From: Bacteroidaceae bacterium
GTDB lineage: Bacteria > Bacteroidota > Bacteroidia > Bacteroidales > Bacteroidaceae
Direction: 5' to 3'
DNA length: 64,000 nucleotides
Assembly (NCBI GenBank): GCA_017429945.1
Contig: JAFRNY010000073.1
Span: 16,571 to 80,570 of the forward strand
Position 1 is the stretch's first letter. Each line of letters starts with the position of its first letter. Positions 24,674-34,515 of the stretch are shown here, one piece after another. A program made the translations under genes and the position numbers. The notes under the pieces are model-generated. The model did not search any database and was not told where the DNA came from. It saw nothing but the letters and a program-made list of their open reading frames with translations.

Positions 24674-26293
24674 ATGAACTCTAAGTCTCGACTTGTTCCA
24701 CTCTTGCTGGCTGTGGCTGTAGTGCTCGGTATCGCTATAGGTACGTTCTACACCAGCCATTTCTCCGGCAAACGCCTCAATATCATCAACACCGGAAGCA
24801 ACAAGTTGAACTACTTGCTGCAGATAATCGACAACAACTACGTCGACACTATAAACACATCCGACCTCATTGAGAGCGCTATGCCGCAAATTCTTTCAGA
24901 ACTCGACCCGCACTCAAGCTATATCAGTGCCGACGAGGCTGAAGAGAGCGTCGAAGAGCTCAAAGGCTCATTCTCGGGTATAGGAGTACGATTCACGGTG
25001 CAGAATGACACCGTCACCGTAATGAATATCATCAAGGGAGGGCCCTCTGAGCGGGTGGGGGTACTGCCAGGCGACCGCATTATCGCTGCTGACGACTCTT
25101 CGCTCATCGCCGTCAGCAACCACGACATCATAAAGCGCCTGCGAGGACCTAAGCATTCGAAAGTGCGCCTGACCGTTATCCGTAGGGCACAGAAACAACC
25201 GCTGCACTTCACCGTCATGCGCGACGATGTTCCCGTCGAGAGCGTCGATGCGTCTTTCATGCTCGATGACCAGACTGGTTATATCGCCATTCAGAACTTC
25301 GGCGAAACGACTTACCCGGAGATGCTCACAGCACTCGCACAACTCAATGCTGAAGGCATGCGAAATCTCATCATTGACCTGCGAGGCAATCGCGGAGGAT
25401 ATATGCAGACGGCAATACTCATTGCCAACGAATTCCTGCCGGCAGGCGAACTTGTCGTCTACACCGAAGGCCGTCGCTCCCCGCGCGAAGATTACCGCAC
25501 CGATGGCCACGGGTCGTTCCAGAAGATGCCTCTCGTTATTCTCGTAGATGAGATATCTGCATCGGCATCCGAGATTCTCGCTGGCGCCATCCAGGACAAC
25601 GACCGTGGCACAATCATAGGCCGTCGGACCTTCGGTAAGGGACTCGTGCAACAGCCTATAGAGTTCAAGGACCATAGCATCGTTCGTCTCACTATCGCCA
25701 GATATTACACGCCATCAGGCCGATGCATCCAGAAGCCTTATGTTAAGGGCCACGATGAAGATTACGAGAACGAACTTATAGCACGCTATGAGCGTGGCGA
25801 ATTCTTCTCTGCCGACAGCATACACCAAGATGGCCCCGAATACCACACACGGCTCGGCCGAGTAGTATATGGCGGAGGAGGCATCATGCCCGACATCTTC
25901 GTGCCCGAAGATACGACTCTCTACACCAGCTATTTCCGTGAAGCCGTCTACAACCAACTGACCATTCAGTTCGCCCTCGACTACACGGAGCGCAATCGCG
26001 ACAAGTTGTCAAATTTCAAGTCCGTAGAACAGTTTGCCAACTATCTCGAGAAGCAAAACATCGTCGAGCAGTTTGCCAACTATGCCCAAGAACACGGCCT
26101 CAAGCGTCGCAACCTGATGATACAGCGGAGCTTCCCGCTAATCAACAAGAACCTGATTGCAAACATCATCTACAACGTTGAGGAGCAAAGTGCACGATTG
26201 CAATATCTTGCAGCCGACGACAAAGCCATCAAACAAGCGCTGGACATCTTCAAGCAGAATAAAGCTTTTCCTACAGCCAACGATAAGAAGTAA
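24674..26293 (+). CDS. S41 C-terminal processing peptidase
   Basis: 539 residues. An N-terminal membrane anchor or signal (residues 8-28) is followed by a PDZ domain (about 88-170) and the S41 catalytic core. The core has the serine in EISASASEILAGA and the lysine in FGKGLVQQ. It acts in the periplasm, cleaving proteins near their C-termini. The ~180-residue tail after the catalytic domain is charged and helical, as in other Bacteroidetes CtpA-like proteins. Confidence 0.94.
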   Translation: MNSKSRLVPLLLAVAVVLGIAIGTFYTSHFSGKRLNIINTGSNKLNYLLQIIDNNYVDTINTSDLIESAMPQILSELDPHSSYISADEAEESVEELKGSFSGIGVRFTVQNDTVTVMNIIKGGPSERVGVLPGDRIIAADDSSLIAVSNHDIIKRLRGPKHSKVRLTVIRRAQKQPLHFTVMRDDVPVESVDASFMLDDQTGYIAIQNFGETTYPEMLTALAQLNAEGMRNLIIDLRGNRGGYMQTAILIANEFLPAGELVVYTEGRRSPREDYRTDGHGSFQKMPLVILVDEISASASEILAGAIQDNDRGTIIGRRTFGKGLVQQPIEFKDHSIVRLTIARYYTPSGRCIQKPYVKGHDEDYENELIARYERGEFFSADSIHQDGPEYHTRLGRVVYGGGGIMPDIFVPEDTTLYTSYFREAVYNQLTIQFALDYTERNRDKLSNFKSVEQFANYLEKQNIVEQFANYAQEHGLKRRNLMIQRSFPLINKNLIANIIYNVEEQSARLQYLAADDKAIKQALDIFKQNKAFPTANDKK

Positions 26294-26357
26294 AGGCACA
26301 GGCATCAGACCTTTTTAAGAAAAAATGAGGTCGTATATGCTTTTTTTGCCTGAATTC

Positions 26358-26388
26358 TTTGCGCGATAAGTAAAAAGCGCTACTTTTG
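26358..26388 (+). promoter_or_regulatory. consensus promoter upstream of small unknown gene
   Basis: The -33 TTTG at 26358-26361 and -7 TACTTTTG at 26381-26388 are 19 bp apart. It is followed by about 200 nt of structured leader before the likely start codon. Confidence 0.75.
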
Positions 26389-26401
26389 CACGCGAAAAAT
26401 A

Positions 26402-26456
26402 TGCGCAACAATCCATGCCGGCCACGCCACGTGGCACTCGACAGGATTGTTGCGCA
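26402..26456 (+). repeat. 13-bp inverted repeat at the 5' end of a leader
   Basis: Perfect arms at 26402-26414 and 26444-26456 enclose a 29-nt loop that itself contains the palindrome GCCACGTGGC. It begins about 14 nt after the -7 box, so it would fold at the very 5' end of the RNA. Confidence 0.8.
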
Positions 26457-26592
26457 CTTTCGTATGCGCGATAACCATCGGGTAATTAGTTCTTTTACTT
26501 ATTGTTATCGTTTGTTTTCCATGCTGAAAAGAAAGAATTTCAGAAGAGCAAAAGTCAATTGCATCTGTCGATGCACACCTCAGGGAGAGGTA

Positions 26593-27003
26593 ATGATGCT
26601 GAACTACAAATTCATCAGCCAAGCTGTAGATGACGCACTACATCTAATTGCCAATTGCCGAAGCACTGGAGTGATAGCAGCTACGGCTGTTCGAACTGGG
26701 CGATTGTGTGAAACAACAGGCCACGACCCTCTGGCGCTCAACATCTACAAGACAGCAATCAGCGCTATCACATCTATCGACAGAGACAGAGCCGAACTTT
26801 ACTACGACTTCGGACCGCATCCACAAAACCCGCATTATCGCTATTGGAGCGCACGTGTCAACGATGCCGATGCGCTGGAAGTGGCAAAACGACTCGACAA
26901 CCTCTACCTACGAATGGGATTCAGGGGCTTGGCACATCAGCAGCGCCGTATTAATTGGAGCTACAATGTGTTATTCCGGTCTGTATATTCTGCATGTATG
27001 TAA
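26593..27003 (+). CDS. hypothetical protein, 136 aa
   Basis: Unknown function. Start chosen at ATG 26593 (or 26596) because a purine-rich GGGAGAGG lies just upstream. The same frame is open back to 26401 but that part has poor protein character and holds the inverted repeat. The protein is basic at the end, with phrases ELYYDFGPHPQNPHYRYW and MGFRGLAHQQRRINW. The last 53 bases overlap the 3' end of the helicase gene on the opposite strand. It could be a false ORF; the strong promoter is the main support. Confidence 0.5.
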   Translation: MMLNYKFISQAVDDALHLIANCRSTGVIAATAVRTGRLCETTGHDPLALNIYKTAISAITSIDRDRAELYYDFGPHPQNPHYRYWSARVNDADALEVAKRLDNLYLRMGFRGLAHQQRRINWSYNVLFRSVYSACM

Positions 27004-29947
27004 GCAGATCGGCATAAGGCGGTGATTGCGACAGCAACCCGAGATTACCCACGAGAATGAATTGCTCGCGGGCTCGCGTGATGGCAACATTCAGTTTGCG
27101 ATCAAGCAGAAGCGGGGTGCCGTTGCAATCGCCGTCAGCCATTTCCACGGGTTGCGAAAGCACATTAAGCTGCTTAGGCGAAGATACTGTGGTTGAGAAA
27201 ATTATAACATCGCGCTGCGAACCTTGATAACGCTCTACCGTGTCTATGTTTATGCTCTCATGGTCTTCGATTGCAAGAGCTTCGAAGGCCCTGCGAATCA
27301 TCGTTATCTGACCTCGGAAAGGAACAATGACGCCGATATTTTTACTTGCATCGAGTGTAGATTTTATTGCTTTAACAATTTTAGCTACCACAGCAGCCTC
27401 ACTGCCATTACTCTTTGCACTGCAGCGGCTGAGCTCGGGGACTACGTCGACGGCCAACATTCGCAAGCCACCGTAGATTCCGTTGGCATCAGCTATCTGA
27501 TGGGGTAGGGGGACTGGAGATAGGCGACCTTCATAATATTTTGCACTTACATATTTTGAAATATCCTCGTGCATACGTCCCTGCCGCTCAAGCGTGCCTA
27601 CGGCCTGCGTTAGGCCTTGCTTTAGTGACAGAGTATGCAGACGTTCAAACAATGAACGGCGACAGTCGGTCAGATCTATCGCCACAAGGCACGGGTCAGC
27701 GACGCGACTTGAACTCGCAGGCTGTGCTACAACCGCTGGCAACTGCTTATGATCGCCAATAAGTATGAACTTATCTATTGCTACACAACCATCAGTAGTC
27801 GTGGCACAAAGGAGCGGCAAAAGATGTGGCTCTAAAGCTTGCGACGCTTCATCTATTATGGCCGTGTCGAACTTACGGAGCGTAAAGAGTTCTGGCGACG
27901 ATGAGAGCGAAGCTATCGTGCCTACTACAATTGGGACTGTTTGCAACCGTTCGCGCAATACAGCACGGGAAGGCTTCTCCTCAGCATTAGTTGAAAGAAG
28001 ATGTGCGCGATGCTCCGCAGCACATGAGAGCGATGGGCCTAAGCGCAAATAATCGGCACTGATGCCGTTAAGCATGGCACATATCTCATCGACTGCACGG
28101 TTGGTGAAAGCCATCAACAGGAGGTTCTGTGGACGGTTGCCAGAGAGGAATTCCTGCACCATTTGCCGTAGGGCAATAGATGTTTTGCCTGATCCTGGGG
28201 GCCCTACTAGTAGATAATAGTCGCGCGCTTGCTTGGCATGAAGGATTATTCCGCGAAGGGTTTCATCGGCAATATCAAGATTCAAACCTATGGTCGTGTC
28301 GAATTCTGCCTGACGCTGACCGAGAAGGAGCTGAACGCGTCGGCGAGGAGCTCCAAGCATGGCAAAGAGGCCACGATAGAGTGTTGTGAAACCTGCATCA
28401 GCGTGAGCCGGCTCAATGGCAAAAAGCCGCGAGTTTCTGAATAGTGTGAGGTCATGTTGGGGGTAACGCAGTCGTAAGCGCAAGCCTTCAGCATGAATGC
28501 CCTCTATTATACAGCTGACGTAACTGCTGGCAGGCTGAGCTGCTCCTGAATCCTGAGGATAGAGCATCACCATATCGCCAATGCGGAAATTCGACGATTC
28601 GTCAATGGCCGTTGTCGTGGCATCGAGAGCTACAATGAGTTCGCCATCGCGAATCGGTGTAAGAGTGAGCGAAGGTATCAGGCGACCATTATCGCATTTG
28701 GCTGTTGAGTCTGCACGCCATGTGTCAGCAAAGCCTTGATGACCAGGCGAGAGCGTGATGCCCTCAACTCCTGTTTTCGCCAGCCATTGTTCACGCTCTA
28801 CAAAAGCCAGCATAGTGTCGAAATAGGTCCGAGAAAGTTTATCAGCAGCTCGCAACTGATTCAGGAATAACAGGATAGAAGGTCTGGAGAATTGTTCGTA
28901 GAATCTATCGGACACACCCGAAGGATTAAAATGCTGCTCGCTGAGAATATCGAGCAAGAGTGCGGGCTTGGAACGTAGCAAGTGTTCAAGATGCACGATG
29001 CTATTACGAACATCTATAGCCCTGTGAATGTCGGCCCGTCCCAAATGAATATTCATCAGTTCCGGATAGCGACTATAGAGCAGATGAGTGTTGACCTCAG
29101 CATATACAAGTCCTTCGTTGTAATAAAGCGATTCTTTGTACAGTGCCATCTGCATGGCATGCTCATAGCGGTATTTTAGAGATTTACCACCCGATGATTG
29201 ATTGGCCTGACGATTTCCGCTGAACTCATCGGCCTTACCGGATTTGAGCTCTACAATATTGCGATGGTCGTCGCTGAGAAAGTCCATACGTCCTTGAATG
29301 CCGAGGGCTTCACAGATGAATGCAGCTTCCAATGTGCCGCCTGAATGGAATTGGGCTGTCACGACCGAACGTATGTTCTCGAATTGCGAACGACACTGAT
29401 TACTGAACTCCTGCCCGATGCCTGATGTTGTAACAAATCTAAGAGGATCAGAGCAGAAAGCTTTGGTAAGCGACTGCTTGTAAAGCTGTTCGCTGTCGCT
29501 GACTTCTTGATGATTTAGGCAATCGTCGAGGAACTGATTGGCCACATTACCAAGCATGATTGCTGAAGTCGTCACCACCGGCAGGAATTTCGAGAGCAGA
29601 TGCATCGCCGGAGCATCGCCATGACGTGTGAAGCAGTGGCAGATAGATGTGACGTCGACCAGATAATCGGGATCTAAGACAATGTGCTGAGGTAAGTAGG
29701 AGCCATCTGCCTGAGGCTCTGAGAGCAAGAGGTTAAGAATGGCTCCTTGCCATAGATAAACCGTTGGCAGTAGCTGAGGATTGGCTATGCTTATGCTCCC
29801 CTCATCGCTGAAGCGCTGAAACAGAACTTCGAGAGCGGTCGCTGCCGAAGCTTCACCTGGCAATGGCAACGAATGTGCAAAGATTGTCGACTCAGTCCAT
29901 GAATCGACGCACACTCGCCATATCTTGATGTAGCTTTTCTGTTCCAA
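26951..29947 (-). CDS. nuclease-helicase fusion, Dna2-like (PD-(D/E)XK plus SF1 helicase)
   Basis: 998 residues. The N-terminal third holds a RecB/Cas4-type nuclease core: GRMDFLSDDHRNIVELKSGKA around residues 217-238 supplies the D...ExK metal ligands. The C-terminal half is a superfamily 1B helicase with Walker A GPPGSGKTS (about 582-590), Walker B DEASQALEPHLLP (about 697-709), GDHKQLPAVV, and the motif VI region LNVAITRAREQFILVG. This layout matches Dna2 and bacterial Dna2-like repair proteins. It heads a run with the MltF-like and uridine kinase genes only 5-13 bp apart, although the functions differ. Confidence 0.85.
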   Translation of the reverse strand: MEQKSYIKIWRVCVDSWTESTIFAHSLPLPGEASAATALEVLFQRFSDEGSISIANPQLLPTVYLWQGAILNLLLSEPQADGSYLPQHIVLDPDYLVDVTSICHCFTRHGDAPAMHLLSKFLPVVTTSAIMLGNVANQFLDDCLNHQEVSDSEQLYKQSLTKAFCSDPLRFVTTSGIGQEFSNQCRSQFENIRSVVTAQFHSGGTLEAAFICEALGIQGRMDFLSDDHRNIVELKSGKADEFSGNRQANQSSGGKSLKYRYEHAMQMALYKESLYYNEGLVYAEVNTHLLYSRYPELMNIHLGRADIHRAIDVRNSIVHLEHLLRSKPALLLDILSEQHFNPSGVSDRFYEQFSRPSILLFLNQLRAADKLSRTYFDTMLAFVEREQWLAKTGVEGITLSPGHQGFADTWRADSTAKCDNGRLIPSLTLTPIRDGELIVALDATTTAIDESSNFRIGDMVMLYPQDSGAAQPASSYVSCIIEGIHAEGLRLRLRYPQHDLTLFRNSRLFAIEPAHADAGFTTLYRGLFAMLGAPRRRVQLLLGQRQAEFDTTIGLNLDIADETLRGIILHAKQARDYYLLVGPPGSGKTSIALRQMVQEFLSGNRPQNLLLMAFTNRAVDEICAMLNGISADYLRLGPSLSCAAEHRAHLLSTNAEEKPSRAVLRERLQTVPIVVGTIASLSSSPELFTLRKFDTAIIDEASQALEPHLLPLLCATTTDGCVAIDKFILIGDHKQLPAVVAQPASSSRVADPCLVAIDLTDCRRSLFERLHTLSLKQGLTQAVGTLERQGRMHEDISKYVSAKYYEGRLSPVPLPHQIADANGIYGGLRMLAVDVVPELSRCSAKSNGSEAAVVAKIVKAIKSTLDASKNIGVIVPFRGQITMIRRAFEALAIEDHESINIDTVERYQGSQRDVIIFSTTVSSPKQLNVLSQPVEMADGDCNGTPLLLDRKLNVAITRAREQFILVGNLGLLSQSPPYADLLTYMQNIQTGITHCSSN

Positions 29948-29959
29948 AAGATTTGGCCG

Positions 29960-31147
29960 TTAATGAATTAACGTGGTGTCATTGATGAACTCCGACCGGG
30001 AACGCACGCGCGAATCCTTGTTGGAAGAGGGTAGGGGAGCGCCCGACGAATGATGAGCCGGAGCCGCACCTCGGTATGACGCCCATCGGGCCATGATCTG
30101 GCGCACGTAGCCCGATGTCTCGCTGCCACGCAAATAACCATATTTGACCACAGGGTCGCGATAATAAGCTGGTTCTGAAAGGTGAAGGATAAAGACGTCA
30201 ACATCATCCCAACGCTGAGGGTTGCGCCCATGCTTGGATGCCAGAGCCATAGCGTCACGCACGTGTCCTACACCTCCGTTGTAAGCTGCCAGCACAAAGT
30301 TAATGCGCTCCTGCCTGTTATGAATATCGGAAAATTCATTAAGCAAGAGGCGCAGATAGCGGACAGCACCGTCGATGTTGCGCTCAGGATCAAACACTTG
30401 AGCAAGCGACAGGCCCATGCGTGCTGCCGTGGCAGGCATAAGCTGCATCAGCCCTTGAGCCCCGGCCCACGAAACGGCATGGTGGTCAAAAGCTGATTCC
30501 TGATAACACTGTGCTGCCAGCAGGCGCCAGTCCCAACCAATGACCGACGAGTAGCGGATGAAGTAAGAATCCCACTGACTGATGATGCCTTTCTGGCGGG
30601 AGAGCATGGGAGGACGTGAGCTGCGTGCAGCTTGACGCCTTGGCCGCATTCGCTGCTGCTCGAGTGCCAGATAATGCTTGCGGGTGTCGTCTGTCCACCA
30701 AGCTTCGGCAGAAGCCAGCAGTTCGGGTGAATCATCGCGTACAGTCCATTCGTTGTGAATCGTTGCCAAGCCTGCAGCTGCAGGAAGGGCTGCGGCCACC
30801 ATATCGACTTCGCCATCCGTAAGCCTTCGCACAAGTTCGGCTGTGTCGTTAGCTATTTCCATGCGCAACCGCGCACCGATACTTCCGGCAAAGGCTTCAG
30901 CAATATGAAACTGAAGGCCAAAGCCTTCACCACGGTATTCGAAGTATGTATCGGGGCCAGACAGTGTAGCAACAATGATCTCACCAGCTGCTTGTATGTC
31001 AGCAAGATCATAATCGGAGCCACTCATGGCATCATCACCTTGGCCGAACATGACGGATGGCATCGTCTTGCGCTCGCGGCACGAGGTCGTGAGCAACAAA
31101 GGCAATGCCACCAGTAGTATGAGGAGAATATTCCTAAAAGTTGGCAA
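29960..31147 (-). CDS. MltF-like lytic transglycosylase lipoprotein
   Basis: 395 residues with a lipobox (LLTTSC, Cys about 23). A shortened family-3 solute-binding-like domain (about 50-150) is followed by an SLT transglycosylase domain. The catalytic glutamate lies in QCYQESAFDHHAVSWAGAQG, followed by LMQLMPATA and AAYNGGVGH. It cleaves peptidoglycan glycan chains from the inner face of the outer membrane. The SBP-like part is only about half the length of that in E. coli MltF. It lies 12 bp upstream of the nuclease-helicase gene. Confidence 0.93.
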   Translation of the reverse strand: MPTFRNILLILLVALPLLLTTSCRERKTMPSVMFGQGDDAMSGSDYDLADIQAAGEIIVATLSGPDTYFEYRGEGFGLQFHIAEAFAGSIGARLRMEIANDTAELVRRLTDGEVDMVAAALPAAAGLATIHNEWTVRDDSPELLASAEAWWTDDTRKHYLALEQQRMRPRRQAARSSRPPMLSRQKGIISQWDSYFIRYSSVIGWDWRLLAAQCYQESAFDHHAVSWAGAQGLMQLMPATAARMGLSLAQVFDPERNIDGAVRYLRLLLNEFSDIHNRQERINFVLAAYNGGVGHVRDAMALASKHGRNPQRWDDVDVFILHLSEPAYYRDPVVKYGYLRGSETSGYVRQIMARWASYRGAAPAHHSSGAPLPSSNKDSRVRSRSEFINDTTLIH

Positions 31148-31152
31148 GACGA

Positions 31153-31764
31153 TTAAGGTTTCAGTCGATGAATAATATAAGTGCGCATAATGTCGATGGC
31201 CTTCTGGTTGTTGCCACCCTGCGGTATGACGAGGTCGGCGTAGCGCTTTGTGGGCTCAATGAACTCCAAGTGCATAGGCTTAAGCACATCGATATACCTG
31301 TCCATCACCATTTGCGCAGTGCGTCCGCGCTCGGCCATATCGCGTGAGATTACGCGGATAAGGCGGTCGTCGGGGTCGGCATCGACAAATATCTTCAAAT
31401 CCATCAGATCGCGAAGTTCCTTGCGGCATAGCGCCATGATACCTTCGATAATTATTACCTCGCACGGCTCAATGTGCACAGTCTCCGGCAAGCGGTTGCT
31501 TTCGATGTAGGAGTAGGTCGGTTGCTCAATAGCGCGACCGTTTCGCAACTCATTGATTTGGTGAATCAAGAGTTTCCAGTCGAAGGCATTTGGGTGGTCG
31601 AAATTGATCTTCCTGCGCTCTTCCATTGGGATTCCAGTGTTATCGTTGTAGTAGGAGTCCTGAGGAATAACCGCCACCTGCGAATCGGGGAGCGTTTCCA
31701 CGATTTTGCGCACTACGGTCGTCTTGCCCGAACCTGTGCCGCCTGCAATACCGATTATATACAT
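31153..31764 (-). CDS. udk: uridine kinase
   Basis: 203 residues. Phosphorylates uridine and cytidine in pyrimidine salvage. P-loop GGTGSGKTT at 8-16. The family segments IPQDSYYNDN, NFDHPNAFDW and IIIEGIMAL are all intact, as is the lid region DMAERGRTAQMVMDRY. It is followed 5 bp later by the MltF-like gene. Confidence 0.96.
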   Translation of the reverse strand: MYIIGIAGGTGSGKTTVVRKIVETLPDSQVAVIPQDSYYNDNTGIPMEERRKINFDHPNAFDWKLLIHQINELRNGRAIEQPTYSYIESNRLPETVHIEPCEVIIIEGIMALCRKELRDLMDLKIFVDADPDDRLIRVISRDMAERGRTAQMVMDRYIDVLKPMHLEFIEPTKRYADLVIPQGGNNQKAIDIMRTYIIHRLKP

Positions 31765-31811
31765 TTGAATTATTGATTAGAGGTTATAGAATAGAGTAGG
31801 GGGTAAAGCTT

Positions 31812-34481
31812 TTATTTGACGACAACCTTCTGTCCGCCAGCCACATAAATACCGCGAGGCAGGTTGATTGTTGCTGTGGCCCCGAGCTGTACGTAGACTT
31901 TGCCTACACTGCGGCCGTCAAGGCTATAGATGTGAACGGTAGCACTTGCGGCGTGGGCCGTAATGGAGAGAGCACCCTGTCCGCCAACGACCTGCAGCTG
32001 TGAAGCCTGCTGTGCAGTCTGGATGGTGCCGATGCCTACGGTCTCGCCTTTGGCTTCTGCGAACTTAGCCACTTCGTCGCGAGTGAGGATGAGCCAACGT
32101 TGAGTAGTAGCTTCGTCAGCGTGGTTGAAAGTTGTTGACGCTGCGCCCGACGCTGTGGCATTCACGGCGGTATAATTGCCAGGAGCAATCAGCCAGTAAG
32201 AGGTGCCGGCGAAGGTGTAGTCATCGACGCTTGTCTGGTTGCGGGAGCCCATGAGTTGGTAGGTGGCATTGGATGCGTTTGTTGAAAGCGTGCCGCTATG
32301 GCCGATGCTCAGGTATTTGCCTGTGGCTACATTCTTAAAAGTATAGTAGCAGGTGTTAGGATTGAACTCAACATACCATGCGCAGGAGTCGTTTTCGAAG
32401 GCTTCGTCAGCGGTCATAGCCTCCAGACTGACGCCTGTGGCAGAACTCTGCCGCAGGAATGATGTGGCAAGACCTCTGTTCGTAGCTTCGCTCTTGAGAT
32501 AGTAGCGCTGATCATCATACTGGGTGAATGAGTATGCGGGCTTCTTGAAATCCATGTTTGGCGTCACGATGGCGTCTTCGGCCAAAGCACCTACGATGAG
32601 CGCATTAGCGCGGTAAAGCATCGGAGCGCCCGTGTCTTCGCCGGCTCCATTGATGCCGTAGGGCCACATGTGAATATTGTCGCCGTGGAGCTTAGCTGAT
32701 GCATTATTGTCGAGGAACTTGACGACGCGGTCAACACGCGGGCCCAACCAATCGCCACGATCACCGTTGGTGCGGTAAATAGGATTAACCCAATCGGTGT
32801 AGTTGATTACGCCTTGACCGTGAGAGCCCTCGTGGAGAACTGTTCCTGCCTTTTGATAAGGTGTATTTTGGCTTATTCGCATGTAGCCGCCATAGCTGCA
32901 GTCGGCCGTGCCATCGCCTGCACCGGCACCCGGAACGTAGTGTGCACTGAGGTGGAAATTGCGCAAGCCTGTGATGTTATTCCACATCCAAACTGCTGTT
33001 TCACAAGCTGTTGTAATGCGGGCATTCGTGGCGTCATCGCCTGCGTTATCGTAGTCATAGGTTACATTACCAAGCGGCCTGGTCACTGTCTTCACGACAT
33101 CGCCATAGGCGAGTTTGTAGCCAGAAGTAATAATGTACGCGCGCACGTAGTAAACCGTGGCGGGCTTCACATCGGCCATTACGTAGATATCGCCATTGTT
33201 GCTGTAGCTTTCAGTCGAACGGTTATCAGCAATCGTAGGTTCGGGATTCTCACTGTAGCAGAAACCTTTCTCTTTGGCTGTGCCAGAGAATGCTCCGCGA
33301 GCAAAGATCTCCGTAGAGCCTTGAACAACACCGAGCGTTCGTGCTGTGGGATCAGCACCGGTGCCGTTAGCAATACGGTAGGCGAGGGTAGCATCGTCCA
33401 TTGCTTTAGCAGCCGCAAGCATCTCTTCGGGCGTGGCATTATCATTGTCTCTTACGGCTTCAGCAGCTGCAATAGCTGCGGCCAGCTCTTCGGCTCCTTC
33501 CTTGCCGCTGGTGTTGATGCGTGAAGCTGTGTTGATGGCTTTCTTTAGAGTTCCCTTGGCCTGATAGCTTTCGTTAGCGGCATCGTAGGCTTTTTGCAGC
33601 GCGTCTTTGACAGCCTCCACATCATCATCAGACTCTAATTTAAGCAGTTGCGCAGCAGCGTCGGAAGCCTTCTGGAGGCTTACACGATAAACTTCTGCCA
33701 TGTCTGAGTCCAGTCTGACCGCAGCCCTCGTATTGAGCGTTTTCAGTTCTTTAAGAGCTTCGTTATTGGCTTTGGCGGCAGATAGGGCAGTGGCCAGCTT
33801 TGAAGCTGCGTCCCACTTTTCGTCGTCTGTCGAGCTTTCGTTTATCTCCTTGGCTGCATTTATAGCAGCGATCAGATTTTGTTTTGGAGTCGGTTGGAGA
33901 CCTGCATTTGAGGATTTCTCCGTTGTGGCAAGGAAGGCTTCAGCCGCTTCAACAGCCTCATGCAGTGTAGCGACATCAGTGTTAATGTATGTTAACCTGA
34001 AGTTATCGACTGCAATCCAGTTACCAGAAGCGTTAGTGGCCTGAAAACCAATCGTTACATCAGCACCGTTTGTTGTGAAAAGCAGTTCGTAATTATCTGC
34101 AGCTGTTACATTCGTGGCGTTGGATGTTGAGCCGGCGTAGATGAGAGCGCCGGTCTGAGCAGCGTCAGAACCTTGTTGAATGTTTTGCGCTGCCACAACA
34201 AGTTTGTAGTTTCCTGCAGGCAGATTGCTCAGAGTCTGCTTTACAGAACCCGAACCGACGACCTTGCCCTTATCTGTCCATTTCTCTAAATATGTATTTC
34301 CAGCTTTCTTTGTGAACGAAGTGTTTGTCTGTGCTTTCAGATTCGATACAGTCCAACCATCAAGACCTTTCTCAAAACTTGGATTCGTGATAAAACGTGC
34401 AGTGACAACTTTGTCGGCTAAAGCACTCAAGCTCAGTGCTGAGAATGCACTTACAGCCAATAGTCTAATGTTAAGTTTCAT
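31812..34481 (-). CDS. secreted multidomain putative zinc peptidase
   Basis: 889 residues. Signal peptide 1-22. A carbohydrate-binding-like beta domain (about 28-165, NPSFEKGLDGWTVSN) is followed by an alanine-rich helical FIVAR-like region (about 170-375) and an FN3-like segment (about 380-475). A domain with HEGSHGQG at 550-557 fits an HExxHxxG zinc-peptidase site. Next come a beta-trefoil-like stretch (about 655-800, RYYLKSEATNRG and GKYLSIGHSG) and a C-terminal tail VHIYSLDGRSVG...GIYVAGGQKVVVK that resembles a type IX secretion sorting domain. It is a likely surface or extracellular enzyme acting on a glycoprotein. The substrate is unknown. Confidence 0.75.
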   Translation of the reverse strand: MKLNIRLLAVSAFSALSLSALADKVVTARFITNPSFEKGLDGWTVSNLKAQTNTSFTKKAGNTYLEKWTDKGKVVGSGSVKQTLSNLPAGNYKLVVAAQNIQQGSDAAQTGALIYAGSTSNATNVTAADNYELLFTTNGADVTIGFQATNASGNWIAVDNFRLTYINTDVATLHEAVEAAEAFLATTEKSSNAGLQPTPKQNLIAAINAAKEINESSTDDEKWDAASKLATALSAAKANNEALKELKTLNTRAAVRLDSDMAEVYRVSLQKASDAAAQLLKLESDDDVEAVKDALQKAYDAANESYQAKGTLKKAINTASRINTSGKEGAEELAAAIAAAEAVRDNDNATPEEMLAAAKAMDDATLAYRIANGTGADPTARTLGVVQGSTEIFARGAFSGTAKEKGFCYSENPEPTIADNRSTESYSNNGDIYVMADVKPATVYYVRAYIITSGYKLAYGDVVKTVTRPLGNVTYDYDNAGDDATNARITTACETAVWMWNNITGLRNFHLSAHYVPGAGAGDGTADCSYGGYMRISQNTPYQKAGTVLHEGSHGQGVINYTDWVNPIYRTNGDRGDWLGPRVDRVVKFLDNNASAKLHGDNIHMWPYGINGAGEDTGAPMLYRANALIVGALAEDAIVTPNMDFKKPAYSFTQYDDQRYYLKSEATNRGLATSFLRQSSATGVSLEAMTADEAFENDSCAWYVEFNPNTCYYTFKNVATGKYLSIGHSGTLSTNASNATYQLMGSRNQTSVDDYTFAGTSYWLIAPGNYTAVNATASGAASTTFNHADEATTQRWLILTRDEVAKFAEAKGETVGIGTIQTAQQASQLQVVGGQGALSITAHAASATVHIYSLDGRSVGKVYVQLGATATINLPRGIYVAGGQKVVVK

Positions 34482-34515
34482 GTGATTTTAGGAGCTTTTA
34501 TTGTTTATATTGCTG

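Noticed and set aside
26386-26592. Longer form of the 136-residue hypothetical protein
   Set aside because: The TTG start overlaps the promoter, and the added part covers the leader hairpin with poor protein character.
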